DNA from: Brachyspira hampsonii
Lineage (GTDB): Bacteria; Spirochaetota; Brachyspiria; Brachyspirales; Brachyspiraceae
NCBI RefSeq assembly: GCF_002214805.1
Contig: NZ_CP019914.1
Coordinates: 992,001 to 1,056,000 of the forward strand
Length of the DNA: 64,000 bases
Reading direction: 5' to 3'
Below the pieces are notes generated by a model. That model was not told the DNA's origin and did not search any database. It worked only from the letters and a program-made list of their open reading frames with translations. The translations under genes were made by a program, and so were the position numbers. Numbering within the stretch: the stretch's first letter is position 1; the number at the start of each line of letters is the position of its first letter. Below are positions 26,420 to 34,875 of the stretch, piece by piece.

Positions 26420-28392
26420 AAGATAAAAAAGATATTCACATTCTAACGGTTGAAGAAATTGATGGTTATATGAGCAAATATGACAGTGAATCAAGATACA
26501 GAAGATATAAAGATTGGAAAAAATATCTTATAATAGCAATATCTGTTGTATTTTGTTTATTTCAATTATATTCAATATTATCTGGAAGGATTACTGCACA
26601 AATTGTTAGAGCCACTCACTTAGCATTTGTTATGCTTCTTTCCTATCTTCTATTTCCTATGAAAAAAGATATGCCTAAGGATAAACTTCCTTGGTATGAT
26701 GTTATACTTGCTATAATAGGAGCAGTTTCTTGGGGTTATATTGTAATTAATTTTGAATCAATAGTAAGAAGAGCCGGAATATATACTACAACCGATATTA
26801 TCATCGGCATAATAGGAATACTTATTATATTTGAAGCATGCCGAAGAATAGTAGGGCTTCCTATACTTATAATATCAATAGTTTTTATAATATATGCATT
26901 ATTTGGAGCTTATGCACCAGGTTTTTTAAATCACAGAGGATATTCTCTTCAAAGATTAGTATCGCATTTATTTTATAATACAGAAGGTATAATGGGTACG
27001 CCTATAGGAGCATCAGCTACATTTATTTTCTTATTTATATTTTTCGGTGCTTTACTTGATAAAACAGGAATAGGTCAGTTTTTTATAGATATATGTAACG
27101 CTATAGCAGGAGGTTTTGACGGAGGTCCTGCAAAGGTGGCTGTACTTACAAGTGCTATGTTTGGTACCGTATCAGGAAGTTCTGTTTCTAATACTGTAGG
27201 TACAGGAAGTTTTACAATTCCTATGATGAAATCTTTAGGATACAGACCTGAGTTTGCAGGTGCCGTTGAGGCTTCAGCTTCCACAGGAGGACAGTTAATG
27301 CCTCCTATAATGGGTGCAGCTTCTTTCTTAATGGCTGAAAGTTTAGGTGTACCTTATATGGAAGTTGCCAAGGCAGCTATAATACCTGCCATACTTTATT
27401 TTACAGGTATATTTATAATGGTTCATTTAGAAGCTAAAAAAACAGGGCTTAAAGGTTTATCAAGAGATTCTCTTCCTAAAATGGGTACGCTTTTAATGAA
27501 AAAAGGATATTTAGTTATTCCGCTGCTTACTATAATATATTTCTTTGTACTTGGAAAAACTGCAATTTATGCCGGATTAATGGGTATTATTGCTGCAGGT
27601 ATAGTTGCTATAGTTAATTCTATAGTAGATATCATAATGAAAAGAAAAATAAGTTTTGGATTTAATGATTTAATAGATGTTTTCGTTAATGCTGCTAGAA
27701 ATATAATAAGCGTAGCTATTGCCTGTGCTATGGCTGGTATTATAATAGGAGTTATTACTTTAACAGGATTAGGTTTAAAAATAGGAGCAGGATTAATATC
27801 TATATCAGGCGGAATACCTCTATTACTATTATTCCTAACTATGATTAGTTCTATTATATTAGGTATGGGTGTTCCTACAACTGCAAATTATCTTATCACT
27901 TCAACAATAGCAGCAAGTGCAATAATAGGTTTAGGTTATGAACCTTTAGCTGCTCATATGTTCGTGTTCTATTTTGGTATTATAGCCGATGTTACTCCTC
28001 CTGTTGCTTTGGCGGCTATGGCTGGTGCTGCAATTGCCAAATCAGATCCTCTTAAAACAGGAATAGAAGCGACAAAACTTTCTATAGGTGCTTTTATTAT
28101 TCCTTATATGTTTATATTTAATCCAGACATACTTATGATTAATACTACAATTTCTGATATTATACCTATACTTATAAGTTCGCTTATAGGTATGTTTGGA
28201 GTATCTGCAGGATTAGAAGGTTATGTATTTAGAAAATGTAAGGCGTATGAGAGAATATTATTTATTATAGCAGGACTTCTTTCTATATATCCTGAAGTTT
28301 ACAGCGATATTATAGGAATAGGTATTATCGCTATATTAGTTATTATACAAATAGCTACAAAAAATAAAAGAAATACTCCTGCTGCTGCTTAA
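26416..28392 (+). CDS. TRAP transporter fused DctQM permease
   Basis: 658 residues with about 17-18 hydrophobic segments, the size of fused small and large TRAP permeases. Motifs of the large subunit are clear: GGFDGGPAKVAVLTSAMFGTVSGSSVSNT spans ~232-260, and VEASASTGGQLMPPIMGAASF follows. It uses a sodium gradient to import the solute presented by the TAXI receptor. Start overlaps the DUF1850 stop, with AAGGGGG just before. A terminator follows. Confidence 0.93.
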   Translation: MKDKKDIHILTVEEIDGYMSKYDSESRYRRYKDWKKYLIIAISVVFCLFQLYSILSGRITAQIVRATHLAFVMLLSYLLFPMKKDMPKDKLPWYDVILAIIGAVSWGYIVINFESIVRRAGIYTTTDIIIGIIGILIIFEACRRIVGLPILIISIVFIIYALFGAYAPGFLNHRGYSLQRLVSHLFYNTEGIMGTPIGASATFIFLFIFFGALLDKTGIGQFFIDICNAIAGGFDGGPAKVAVLTSAMFGTVSGSSVSNTVGTGSFTIPMMKSLGYRPEFAGAVEASASTGGQLMPPIMGAASFLMAESLGVPYMEVAKAAIIPAILYFTGIFIMVHLEAKKTGLKGLSRDSLPKMGTLLMKKGYLVIPLLTIIYFFVLGKTAIYAGLMGIIAAGIVAIVNSIVDIIMKRKISFGFNDLIDVFVNAARNIISVAIACAMAGIIIGVITLTGLGLKIGAGLISISGGIPLLLLFLTMISSIILGMGVPTTANYLITSTIAASAIIGLGYEPLAAHMFVFYFGIIADVTPPVALAAMAGAAIAKSDPLKTGIEATKLSIGAFIIPYMFIFNPDILMINTTISDIIPILISSLIGMFGVSAGLEGYVFRKCKAYERILFIIAGLLSIYPEVYSDIIGIGIIAILVIIQIATKNKRNTPAAA

Positions 28393-28415
28393 TAAATAAT
28401 AACTTAAGAATAATG

Positions 28416-28455
28416 ATGAGGAAGCTTTAATATTTATAAGGCTTCCTCATTTTTT
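28416..28455 (+). terminator. Intrinsic terminator of the TRAP operon
   Basis: ATGAGGAAGC pairs with GCTTCCTCAT, followed by T5. Confidence 0.85.
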
Positions 28456-28542
28456 ATATATTGATTTTGAAACAAGTATAATATTTACTGCTGTTAAAAA
28501 ATATGTTATTATATTCTCTAATAAATTAGGAGACATAGATTT

Positions 28543-29016
28543 ATGGAAATAGAAATAGTAGAAAAAAAAGATTTTGAAGTTATAGGAAAAGTAGCTGAAG
28601 GAGAAAGCGAAAAACATTCTAAGTGGGTATTACCTTTATGGCAGGAATTCAATAAAAATATTAAAGAAATTATAAATTTAGTAAAAGTTGATGAAAATAA
28701 TAATTTAGCTGGTATATGGGGTATAATGAATGATATAAATGAAACATTCGCACCTTGGGGAGAAAAAGGAAAATATATGGCAGGCGTAGAAGTAAAAGAA
28801 AATTCTAATGTCCCTGAAGGCTGGACAAAATGGAATATCAAAGGCGGAAAGTTTATAAAAGTTAAATGCAATATAGAAAATTACAGCAAAATATTTACAA
28901 AGATAGTAGAAGATTATGCTCCGAAAAATGGATATATAATAGAAGGCAATGTTATGGAATATTATATACCTAACAGCAAAGATTTTTATTTATTTTTTTA
29001 CATAAAAGGAAATTGA
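28543..29016 (+). CDS. GyrI-like effector-binding protein
   Basis: 157 residues that match a stand-alone AraC-type effector-binding (GyrI-like) domain: EKKDFEVIGKVAEGE at the start, a central YMAGVEVKE strand, and GGKFIKVKCNIENYSKIF. No DNA-binding domain is present. Such proteins bind hydrophobic small molecules, and some are annotated as transcription effectors. Ribosome-binding site AGGAG precedes. One base separates it from rdgB, so the two are co-transcribed. Confidence 0.75.
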   Translation: MEIEIVEKKDFEVIGKVAEGESEKHSKWVLPLWQEFNKNIKEIINLVKVDENNNLAGIWGIMNDINETFAPWGEKGKYMAGVEVKENSNVPEGWTKWNIKGGKFIKVKCNIENYSKIFTKIVEDYAPKNGYIIEGNVMEYYIPNSKDFYLFFYIKGN

Positions 29017-29017
29017 T

Positions 29018-29611
29018 ATGCTTGAAAAATTAGTAATAGCAACAGCAAATAAACATAAATTAAAAGAAATAGAATCTATATTTAAGGGAAGTGTAATAAA
29101 AGAGATATTATCAATGCCTTCAGATATAGGCGAAATAATAGAAGACGGAAATACATTCATAGAAAACTCTCTTATAAAAGCAAAAACAGTATATAATCAT
29201 ACTAAACTTCCATCTTTGGCAGATGATTCAGGACTTTGTGTTAATGCACTTGGGGGAAAACCCGGAATATATTCTGCAAGATACGGAGGAGAGAGTTTAG
29301 GATATAAAGAAAAAATGCAGATGCTTTTAGATGAATTAAAAGATAAAAAAGACACAACTGCATACTTTATAACTTCTGCAGTATGCGTATTAGATGATAA
29401 TTATTATATAGCAGTTGAAGGCAGGGTCAATGGAAAAATAATAGAAAATCCAAGAGGTTTTGAAGGTTTCGGATATGATCCTATATTTCAGCCTGACGGA
29501 TATAATATTACTTATGCTGAAATGAGCCTTGAAGAAAAAAATTCTATGAGTCATAGAGCATTAGCTATGAATAAAATGAAAAATATTTTATCTTGTATTT
29601 ATAATTATTAA
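29018..29611 (+). CDS. rdgB: XTP/dITP diphosphatase
   Basis: 197 residues of the HAM1/RdgB family. It shows VIATANKHKLKEIE at the N-terminus, ADDSGLCVNALGGKPGIYSARYGG in the middle and EGFGYDPIF plus SHRALA near the end. It hydrolyses non-canonical purine triphosphates (XTP, dITP) to monophosphates and keeps them out of DNA and RNA. It follows the GyrI-like gene directly. The ROK regulator begins 15 bases later. Confidence 0.95.
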   Translation: MLEKLVIATANKHKLKEIESIFKGSVIKEILSMPSDIGEIIEDGNTFIENSLIKAKTVYNHTKLPSLADDSGLCVNALGGKPGIYSARYGGESLGYKEKMQMLLDELKDKKDTTAYFITSAVCVLDDNYYIAVEGRVNGKIIENPRGFEGFGYDPIFQPDGYNITYAEMSLEEKNSMSHRALAMNKMKNILSCIYNY

Positions 29612-29626
29612 CATGAGGGTATGATA

Positions 29627-30784
29627 TTGAAGCATATTACTGAAATAAAATCTAAAAATAAAAAAGATATAATAAAACTTTTATATAAAAAAAATATTAT
29701 GTCTAAAAAACGAATAGCGGCAGAATTAGAATTATCTCCTTCTGTTATTACTAAACTATGCTCAGAATTAATTAAAGAAAATATATTAGTAGAAATGAAT
29801 AGAATAGACAGCAAAAAATTAGGAAGAAAAGAAGTAGAGATAAAAATAAATCCAAATTATAAAAAATGTATAGGCATAACTATAAATCATATATCAACTG
29901 ATATTTTACTTGTGGATATGCAGTTTCAAGTTATAGAAAAGGTATCTTTCAAAACAAGTACAAATTATGAAAATGATTTATTAAAAATAGTTAGTACAGT
30001 ACAAGAAATCATATATAACTATTCACTTAATAATAAAGATATTCTTGGTATAGGAATAAGTATAAAAGGCAATACTGACGGCATATATTCATATTCAGGT
30101 ATTTGGGGTACAAAAGTGAATATAAAAGATTATATAGAAAATCATTTAAATATACCAACGGTTATAGATAATGGTATAAGATGCAGTGCTTTGCTTGAAC
30201 AATTATATTCCAATGAAGATAATTTCATGTTCATTAAATATATGGAGCCTGGAATTGGAGGTGCTATAATATTAAATGGAAGTATAAAACGAGGAGAAAA
30301 TAATTTAATAATGGATTTTGGACATATGATAATTGATACTAATTCAGATTATTGCAATATTTGTAAAAGGAAAGGCTGCTTAGAAAGTATTATATCCATT
30401 GAAAAAATTTTAATTAATGTAAAAAATAATTTCTCTAAAGAATTCTGTCCTGTACTATGGGAAATATGCAGCGGAGATTTGAACAACATCAATATCTCAA
30501 ATATAATAAAAGCAGCAGATAATGGCTGTATAAATATTAATAATATATTCAAAAAAAATGCTCAGTATTTTGCATTATGTTTAATAAATACATATTCTAT
30601 TATGGATGTAAATAAAATAATAATTATAGGAGATTTATTCTCTTCAAAACGTTTTGTATCATATTTCAGAACTGCTGTTGAAGAATACCAATTAACAGAT
30701 ATTTATGATAAAATAGAAATGCATTTTCATGAAAATGTTCTACTTTCTCCTGTAGCTTTGCTTTTAAATGAGTATTTATTTTAA
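29627..30784 (+). CDS. ROK family transcriptional regulator
   Basis: 385 residues. A winged helix-turn-helix lies at ~20-65 (SKKRIAAELELSPSVITKLC). The ROK sugar-kinase-like domain follows, with GIGISIKGNTDG and the zinc motif CNICKRKGCLES. The ATP-site signature DxGxT of true kinases is replaced (GITINHISTD), so it is a NagC/Xyl-R-type regulator rather than a kinase. I prefer the TTG at 29627, seven bases after GAGGG, over the ATG at 29621 that touches it. It converges on the sulfatase operon, the most likely target by position. Confidence 0.88.
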   Translation: MKHITEIKSKNKKDIIKLLYKKNIMSKKRIAAELELSPSVITKLCSELIKENILVEMNRIDSKKLGRKEVEIKINPNYKKCIGITINHISTDILLVDMQFQVIEKVSFKTSTNYENDLLKIVSTVQEIIYNYSLNNKDILGIGISIKGNTDGIYSYSGIWGTKVNIKDYIENHLNIPTVIDNGIRCSALLEQLYSNEDNFMFIKYMEPGIGGAIILNGSIKRGENNLIMDFGHMIIDTNSDYCNICKRKGCLESIISIEKILINVKNNFSKEFCPVLWEICSGDLNNINISNIIKAADNGCININNIFKKNAQYFALCLINTYSIMDVNKIIIIGDLFSSKRFVSYFRTAVEEYQLTDIYDKIEMHFHENVLLSPVALLLNEYLF

Positions 30785-30817
30785 TTGGGCATATACTAAT
30801 TTTATATATACCCAATT
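30783..30817. terminator. Stem-loop between convergent ROK and sulfatase genes
   Basis: AATTGGG and CCCAATT close a hairpin with further A-T pairs inside. It has no long T-run on either side but lies where both transcripts should end. Confidence 0.5.
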
Positions 30818-30830
30818 AAAAATAATATAT

Positions 30831-32336
30831 TTACTTTTTCTCATCATTTAATATTTTTTTTCTAACCGCATTAATCATAGGAAGTCCCGTATCATAATCA
30901 AGCTGACGAGGTTCATTTTCTTCATTTTCTCTCTGTCTTGTATATCCGTCATTATTCCAATTAGGTACTTTATCTTTTCTCCAATATCTTGCCGCCCACT
31001 GATATCCTCTGTATAAATCTCTTGTTCTGTTCATATTATCCAAAAGTTTATCATGTAATTTATTTCTAATCTCTTTGTAGTTTTCATCATTTATAAGATT
31101 ATTAACCTCATAAGGATCTTTCTCTAAATCATAAAACTCATCACTGTCCAATAAATTAATAACAAGTTTATACCTGTCATCAACAACCGCCCTCATCATT
31201 TGAAGTCCGCCGAAACCATCATGATCTACTTCATATCTTGTAAACTCTAAAAACACCTCATCATTTATCCTAACATTAGGATCTTCAATTTGCTTTAACA
31301 TACTTTTTCCTTCAAATACTTTAGGTATTTTAACATTCATATAATCTAGTATAGTAGGTGCTAAATCTATATGAGAAGCAGGATATGATACTGTTTTTTC
31401 CTTTTCCTTATATTTAATTATAAGAGGTATATTAGCTATTTCTTTATAAGCACATGCATTTTTCATTTGAAGTTTATGAGCACCAAGCATATCTCCATGA
31501 TCCGATGTAAATATAATCATAGCATCAGAAGCTATTTCATTTACTTTATCAATAACTCTGCCTATTTCATAATCTACAAAAGAATTACATCCTAAAAATA
31601 AAGCTAATTGTTTGGAAGGCTTATTTATTTCATTAGCTTTTTGATGCAAAGCCTCTCCAGCCCATAATCTTTGCATAAGAGGCTTATTCTCTAAATTATC
31701 ATTAAAAACTGTATCATCATCAAATTTGAATCCCTCATACATTGTATTATACGGTGCAGGACATAAACAAGGTCCATGCGGTTCATCATAAGATACTACC
31801 AAAAGAAAATCTTCATCTTTATACTCATCTAAAAATTTCAAAGCTCTATTAGAACATCTATGTGCATAAGTGAAATCTTCTTTCATATCATCATTATAAG
31901 AAGTTTCAGACTTTCTGGATTTTACTCTGTCTTCTTCGCTTAGTTCATCAAGATAATTTTTCATATCATACCAATAATTTTTATCCCATCCATCAGGACA
32001 AACACCATATCCGAAATAATCTCCCCCATCAAGATGCCATTTGCCTATATATCCGCAATGTATATCATTAGAAGTTAATATCTGTCCTATACTTTTTACT
32101 CCCTCCCTTAAAGAAACACAGTTGGTAACCATTCCATTAGTATGAGGAAAAGTACCTGTAAATATAGAAGATCTTGCAGGACCGCATACAGGCTGACATG
32201 TATAAGCATTTTCATATTTTATGCCGTTTTCTGCTAATTTATCTAAATTCGGAGTTATCATTTTTTTGTTTCCATAGCAGCCAAGCATATCTTTTCTTGT
32301 AGTATCCGTCATAATAAAAACTATTTGCTTTTTCAT
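30831..32336 (-). CDS. Type I sulfatase
   Basis: 501 residues of the arylsulfatase family. C51 in CGPAR is the residue converted to formylglycine (C-x-P-x-R core). Metal ligands appear in DTTRKDMLG near the start and in SDHGDMLGAHK in the middle. GKWHL is a further family mark. No signal peptide, so it is cytoplasmic and acts on imported sulfated sugars. The C-type core needs an anaerobic sulfatase maturase or FGE encoded elsewhere. It lies three bases after a sugar-type symporter, and together they form a sulfated-saccharide operon. Confidence 0.93.
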   Translation of the reverse strand: MKKQIVFIMTDTTRKDMLGCYGNKKMITPNLDKLAENGIKYENAYTCQPVCGPARSSIFTGTFPHTNGMVTNCVSLREGVKSIGQILTSNDIHCGYIGKWHLDGGDYFGYGVCPDGWDKNYWYDMKNYLDELSEEDRVKSRKSETSYNDDMKEDFTYAHRCSNRALKFLDEYKDEDFLLVVSYDEPHGPCLCPAPYNTMYEGFKFDDDTVFNDNLENKPLMQRLWAGEALHQKANEINKPSKQLALFLGCNSFVDYEIGRVIDKVNEIASDAMIIFTSDHGDMLGAHKLQMKNACAYKEIANIPLIIKYKEKEKTVSYPASHIDLAPTILDYMNVKIPKVFEGKSMLKQIEDPNVRINDEVFLEFTRYEVDHDGFGGLQMMRAVVDDRYKLVINLLDSDEFYDLEKDPYEVNNLINDENYKEIRNKLHDKLLDNMNRTRDLYRGYQWAARYWRKDKVPNWNNDGYTRQRENEENEPRQLDYDTGLPMINAVRKKILNDEKK

Positions 32337-32339
32337 AAA

Positions 32340-34034
32340 TTATTCCTTACTAAATTTTATTTTTACAGCTATAAATGATACTACAGAAATTATAACATAT
32401 ATCAATGTTATAACAATAAATTTACTTTTTATATTTTCTTGAGAAGTAACTATTCCTATCTTAGAAAATAATACATACAAATAAATTAAAGTTGTAATCA
32501 TTACAGCAGATACAGGCTTAGCCCATTTCCAAGAAGTTAAATCAACTTGCTTAGTATATTTCTGAACATAAGGTGTTTCCCTTGGAGATATTATGCCGGA
32601 TATAAGCATTATCACTACACAGCATACAAACAATATCCCATATATATGCAGATAATGTATTTTTATAGGTATAACAAATTTATATAAAGAATAACATACT
32701 ATAAAAAATACTATTGATATTTTAGCACCAATAGCAGGCACTCTTTTTGTAGCAAATCCCATAAGCACAACTACCAATGTAGGTATATTAAAAAATCCCA
32801 TAACGCTTTTCATAAAAGAATAAAGTCCATCAGGTGCTTTAGCTATATTAGGGGCAACAAATATAGAAAATATGCACACTATAGTTCCAAATATCTTACC
32901 TATAAATACCAATTTTTTATCGTCTACATTAGGGCTAAATATAGGCTTATAAATATTTAAGCAAAACATAGTAGAAGCCGAATTCAAAGCAGAATTAAAA
33001 GAGCTTAAAACAGCTCCAAACAATACAGCTCCGAAAAATCCTACCAAAGGTAAAGGCAGTACATTACTAACTAATACAGAATAAGCTAAATCCTGATGTG
33101 TAATTTGATCTTTATATAAATGAAATCCTATAATACCTGGGATAACTAACATAACAGGGACAAACATCTTTATGAACCCTGCTATAAGTGTTCCTATTTG
33201 CCCTTCTTTTAAATTTTTTGCTGCAAATGCTCTTTGAACTATTTGCTGATTTGTGCACCAATAAAATAAGTTTACAAGAAACATTCCTGTAAATAGTGTA
33301 GAAAAAGGTGCATCACTTGTAGAACTTCCTATAGCATTCATCTTTTCTGGATTCACTAATACTAAAGTTTCTAATCCATTAAATAAACTTCCATCACCAA
33401 GTTTAAGAAGTCCCAATATAGGAATCATAAGTCCGCCAATTAAAAGCAATACTCCATTTATGGTATCAGATACAGCAACTGCCTTTAATCCTCCAAATAT
33501 GGCATATATACCTCCTACAATTCCTGTAAAAATAATTACTATAAATAATGAAGTATCTCTAGATACATGTAAAATTTCAGAAACATTAAATAATGAATTA
33601 ACAGCTATACCCCCAGAATACAAAATAATAGGCAGAACAATAAAAGTCAAACTTATAAGAAATAATCCTGTAACCATATTTCTAGTACCTATATCAAATC
33701 TCTCCTCTAAAAACTCAGGTACAGTAGTAAATCCGCTTTTTAAATACCTAGGTAAAAAAATTAATGCCATTATTACAAGTGATAATCCTGATGTAGTTTC
33801 CCAAGCCATAGATGATAATCCATGTTTAAATCCATTTCCATTAAGTCCAACTAATTGTTCGGCTGAAAGATTTGTAAGTATCAATGAACCCGCTATTACT
33901 ATTCCGCTTAAACTTCTTCCTGCTAAAAAATATCCTTCATTTGTGGATAAATCATCTTTTTTAGTTATTATCCAAGATATAAATGCAACTAAAGCTGTAA
34001 AAAATAAAAAAGAAATAATAATTAAATAATTCAT
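32340..34034 (-). CDS. Sodium:solute symporter (SSS/SLC5 family)
   Basis: 564 residues with about 14 membrane segments. Family motifs include the N-terminal SWIITKKDDLSTNEGYFLAG and GRSLSGIVIAGSLILTNLSAEQLVG, and a sodium-site region SSFNSALNSASTMF. Members carry sugars such as galactose, sialic acid or sulfated sugars with sodium. Here the substrate should be that of the sulfatase downstream, by operon logic. A strong promoter and palindrome lie upstream. Confidence 0.92.
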   Translation of the reverse strand: MNYLIIISFLFFTALVAFISWIITKKDDLSTNEGYFLAGRSLSGIVIAGSLILTNLSAEQLVGLNGNGFKHGLSSMAWETTSGLSLVIMALIFLPRYLKSGFTTVPEFLEERFDIGTRNMVTGLFLISLTFIVLPIILYSGGIAVNSLFNVSEILHVSRDTSLFIVIIFTGIVGGIYAIFGGLKAVAVSDTINGVLLLIGGLMIPILGLLKLGDGSLFNGLETLVLVNPEKMNAIGSSTSDAPFSTLFTGMFLVNLFYWCTNQQIVQRAFAAKNLKEGQIGTLIAGFIKMFVPVMLVIPGIIGFHLYKDQITHQDLAYSVLVSNVLPLPLVGFFGAVLFGAVLSSFNSALNSASTMFCLNIYKPIFSPNVDDKKLVFIGKIFGTIVCIFSIFVAPNIAKAPDGLYSFMKSVMGFFNIPTLVVVLMGFATKRVPAIGAKISIVFFIVCYSLYKFVIPIKIHYLHIYGILFVCCVVIMLISGIISPRETPYVQKYTKQVDLTSWKWAKPVSAVMITTLIYLYVLFSKIGIVTSQENIKSKFIVITLIYVIISVVSFIAVKIKFSKE

Positions 34035-34066
34035 ACATACCTCATATTAATTTATAAAAGAAATTA

Positions 34067-34087
34067 TATACTATTAAATATAGTATA
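34067..34087. promoter_or_regulatory. Palindromic operator overlapping the symporter promoter
   Basis: TATACTAT and ATAGTATA are perfect 8-base arms with a five-base centre. They cover the -10 (TATATT, minus strand 34082-34077). A regulator bound here would block transcription of the symporter-sulfatase operon. Confidence 0.5.
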
Positions 34088-34105
34088 ATTATTTTATATT
34101 GTCAA
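34077..34105 (-). promoter_or_regulatory. Promoter of the symporter-sulfatase operon
   Basis: On the minus strand TTGACA (34105-34100), 17 bases, TATATT (34082-34077). Confidence 0.65.
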
Positions 34106-34236
34106 TTAATTAGAGAGATATTATTTTATATTAAGAAATTTTTTAATAAAATCATGTAATTTTTTCTAATTTATTCTTAATTATTTCATTTTATAAAATA
34201 ATAGTAATAAAAAAATATATTATCACAATAAATTTT

Positions 34237-34249
34237 AATGATAATCATT
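34237..34249. promoter_or_regulatory. Fur-box-like palindrome
   Basis: AATGATAATCATT is identical to the inner 13 bases of the classical 19-base Fur box. The outer three bases on each side do not match. It lies 22 bases before the -35 of the following promoter. Confidence 0.4.
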
Positions 34250-34271
34250 ACTATTTAGTATGTATAAAAAC

Positions 34272-34299
34272 TTGACAATGAAAAAAAACTTTATATAAT
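34272..34299 (+). promoter_or_regulatory. Promoter of the unknown gene-cstA operon
   Basis: TTGACA, 16 bases, TATAAT, 20 bases before the start codon; GGAGAAATAAG gives the ribosome-binding site. Confidence 0.7.
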
Positions 34300-34319
34300 A
34301 TATAGCATGGAGAAATAAG

Positions 34320-34844
34320 ATGGCTAAACTTCACATTGATAATGAAGAGGTAAAAAAATACATATTCAATGTTTCAGAAAAATTGATGAGACATTTTGAT
34401 TTAGAATATGAAATTACCAAAGAAGATGAATATTTTGATCTATATGCTTTTCATAGGAATGATTTCTTCAAATCATTTATAACTAAATCTACAGTATATG
34501 AAGGTTATTCTGTATTTGAACATATGCTTTTAAGATTTGTTAAGGAATTAAAAAAAGAAGATATTGAAAATTTTCAAAATATGCTTATTAGGCTTACTCC
34601 TATATTATCAAATCCTAATAAATTTCATAAAAGAAGTCTAATAACAGGAATATTAGTTACAGAAAGCCATTTAGAAAAAGAATGGGAAAAGATGGCTAAA
34701 AAGTTTTTTTATAAAGTCAATTACAAATTACTATTTCATGGATGGTCAGAAACACAGTATGCCATAGTGTCGATGACTGATAAAGCTGTATACTTACCTA
34801 AGATGAGAAAGAAAGAGTTAAAACTTCTTCTTTCGGATTTTTAG
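34320..34844 (+). CDS. Unknown soluble protein upstream of cstA
   Basis: 174 residues, charged and lysine-rich, with mixed helix and strand and no membrane segment or signal. Phrases such as DLYAFHRNDFFKSFITKSTVYEGYSVFEHMLL suggest a globular domain. I do not recognise it. It has its own consensus promoter and sits 31 bases before cstA, so it is expressed with the peptide/carbon-starvation carrier. Confidence 0.6.
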   Translation: MAKLHIDNEEVKKYIFNVSEKLMRHFDLEYEITKEDEYFDLYAFHRNDFFKSFITKSTVYEGYSVFEHMLLRFVKELKKEDIENFQNMLIRLTPILSNPNKFHKRSLITGILVTESHLEKEWEKMAKKFFYKVNYKLLFHGWSETQYAIVSMTDKAVYLPKMRKKELKLLLSDF

Positions 34845-34875
34845 GAGGTTATAAAAAAATATAAGGAGATATATA

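Noticed and set aside
29621-30784. ROK protein as a sugar kinase
   Set aside because: It has an N-terminal helix-turn-helix, and the phosphate-binding DxGxT motif is not present.
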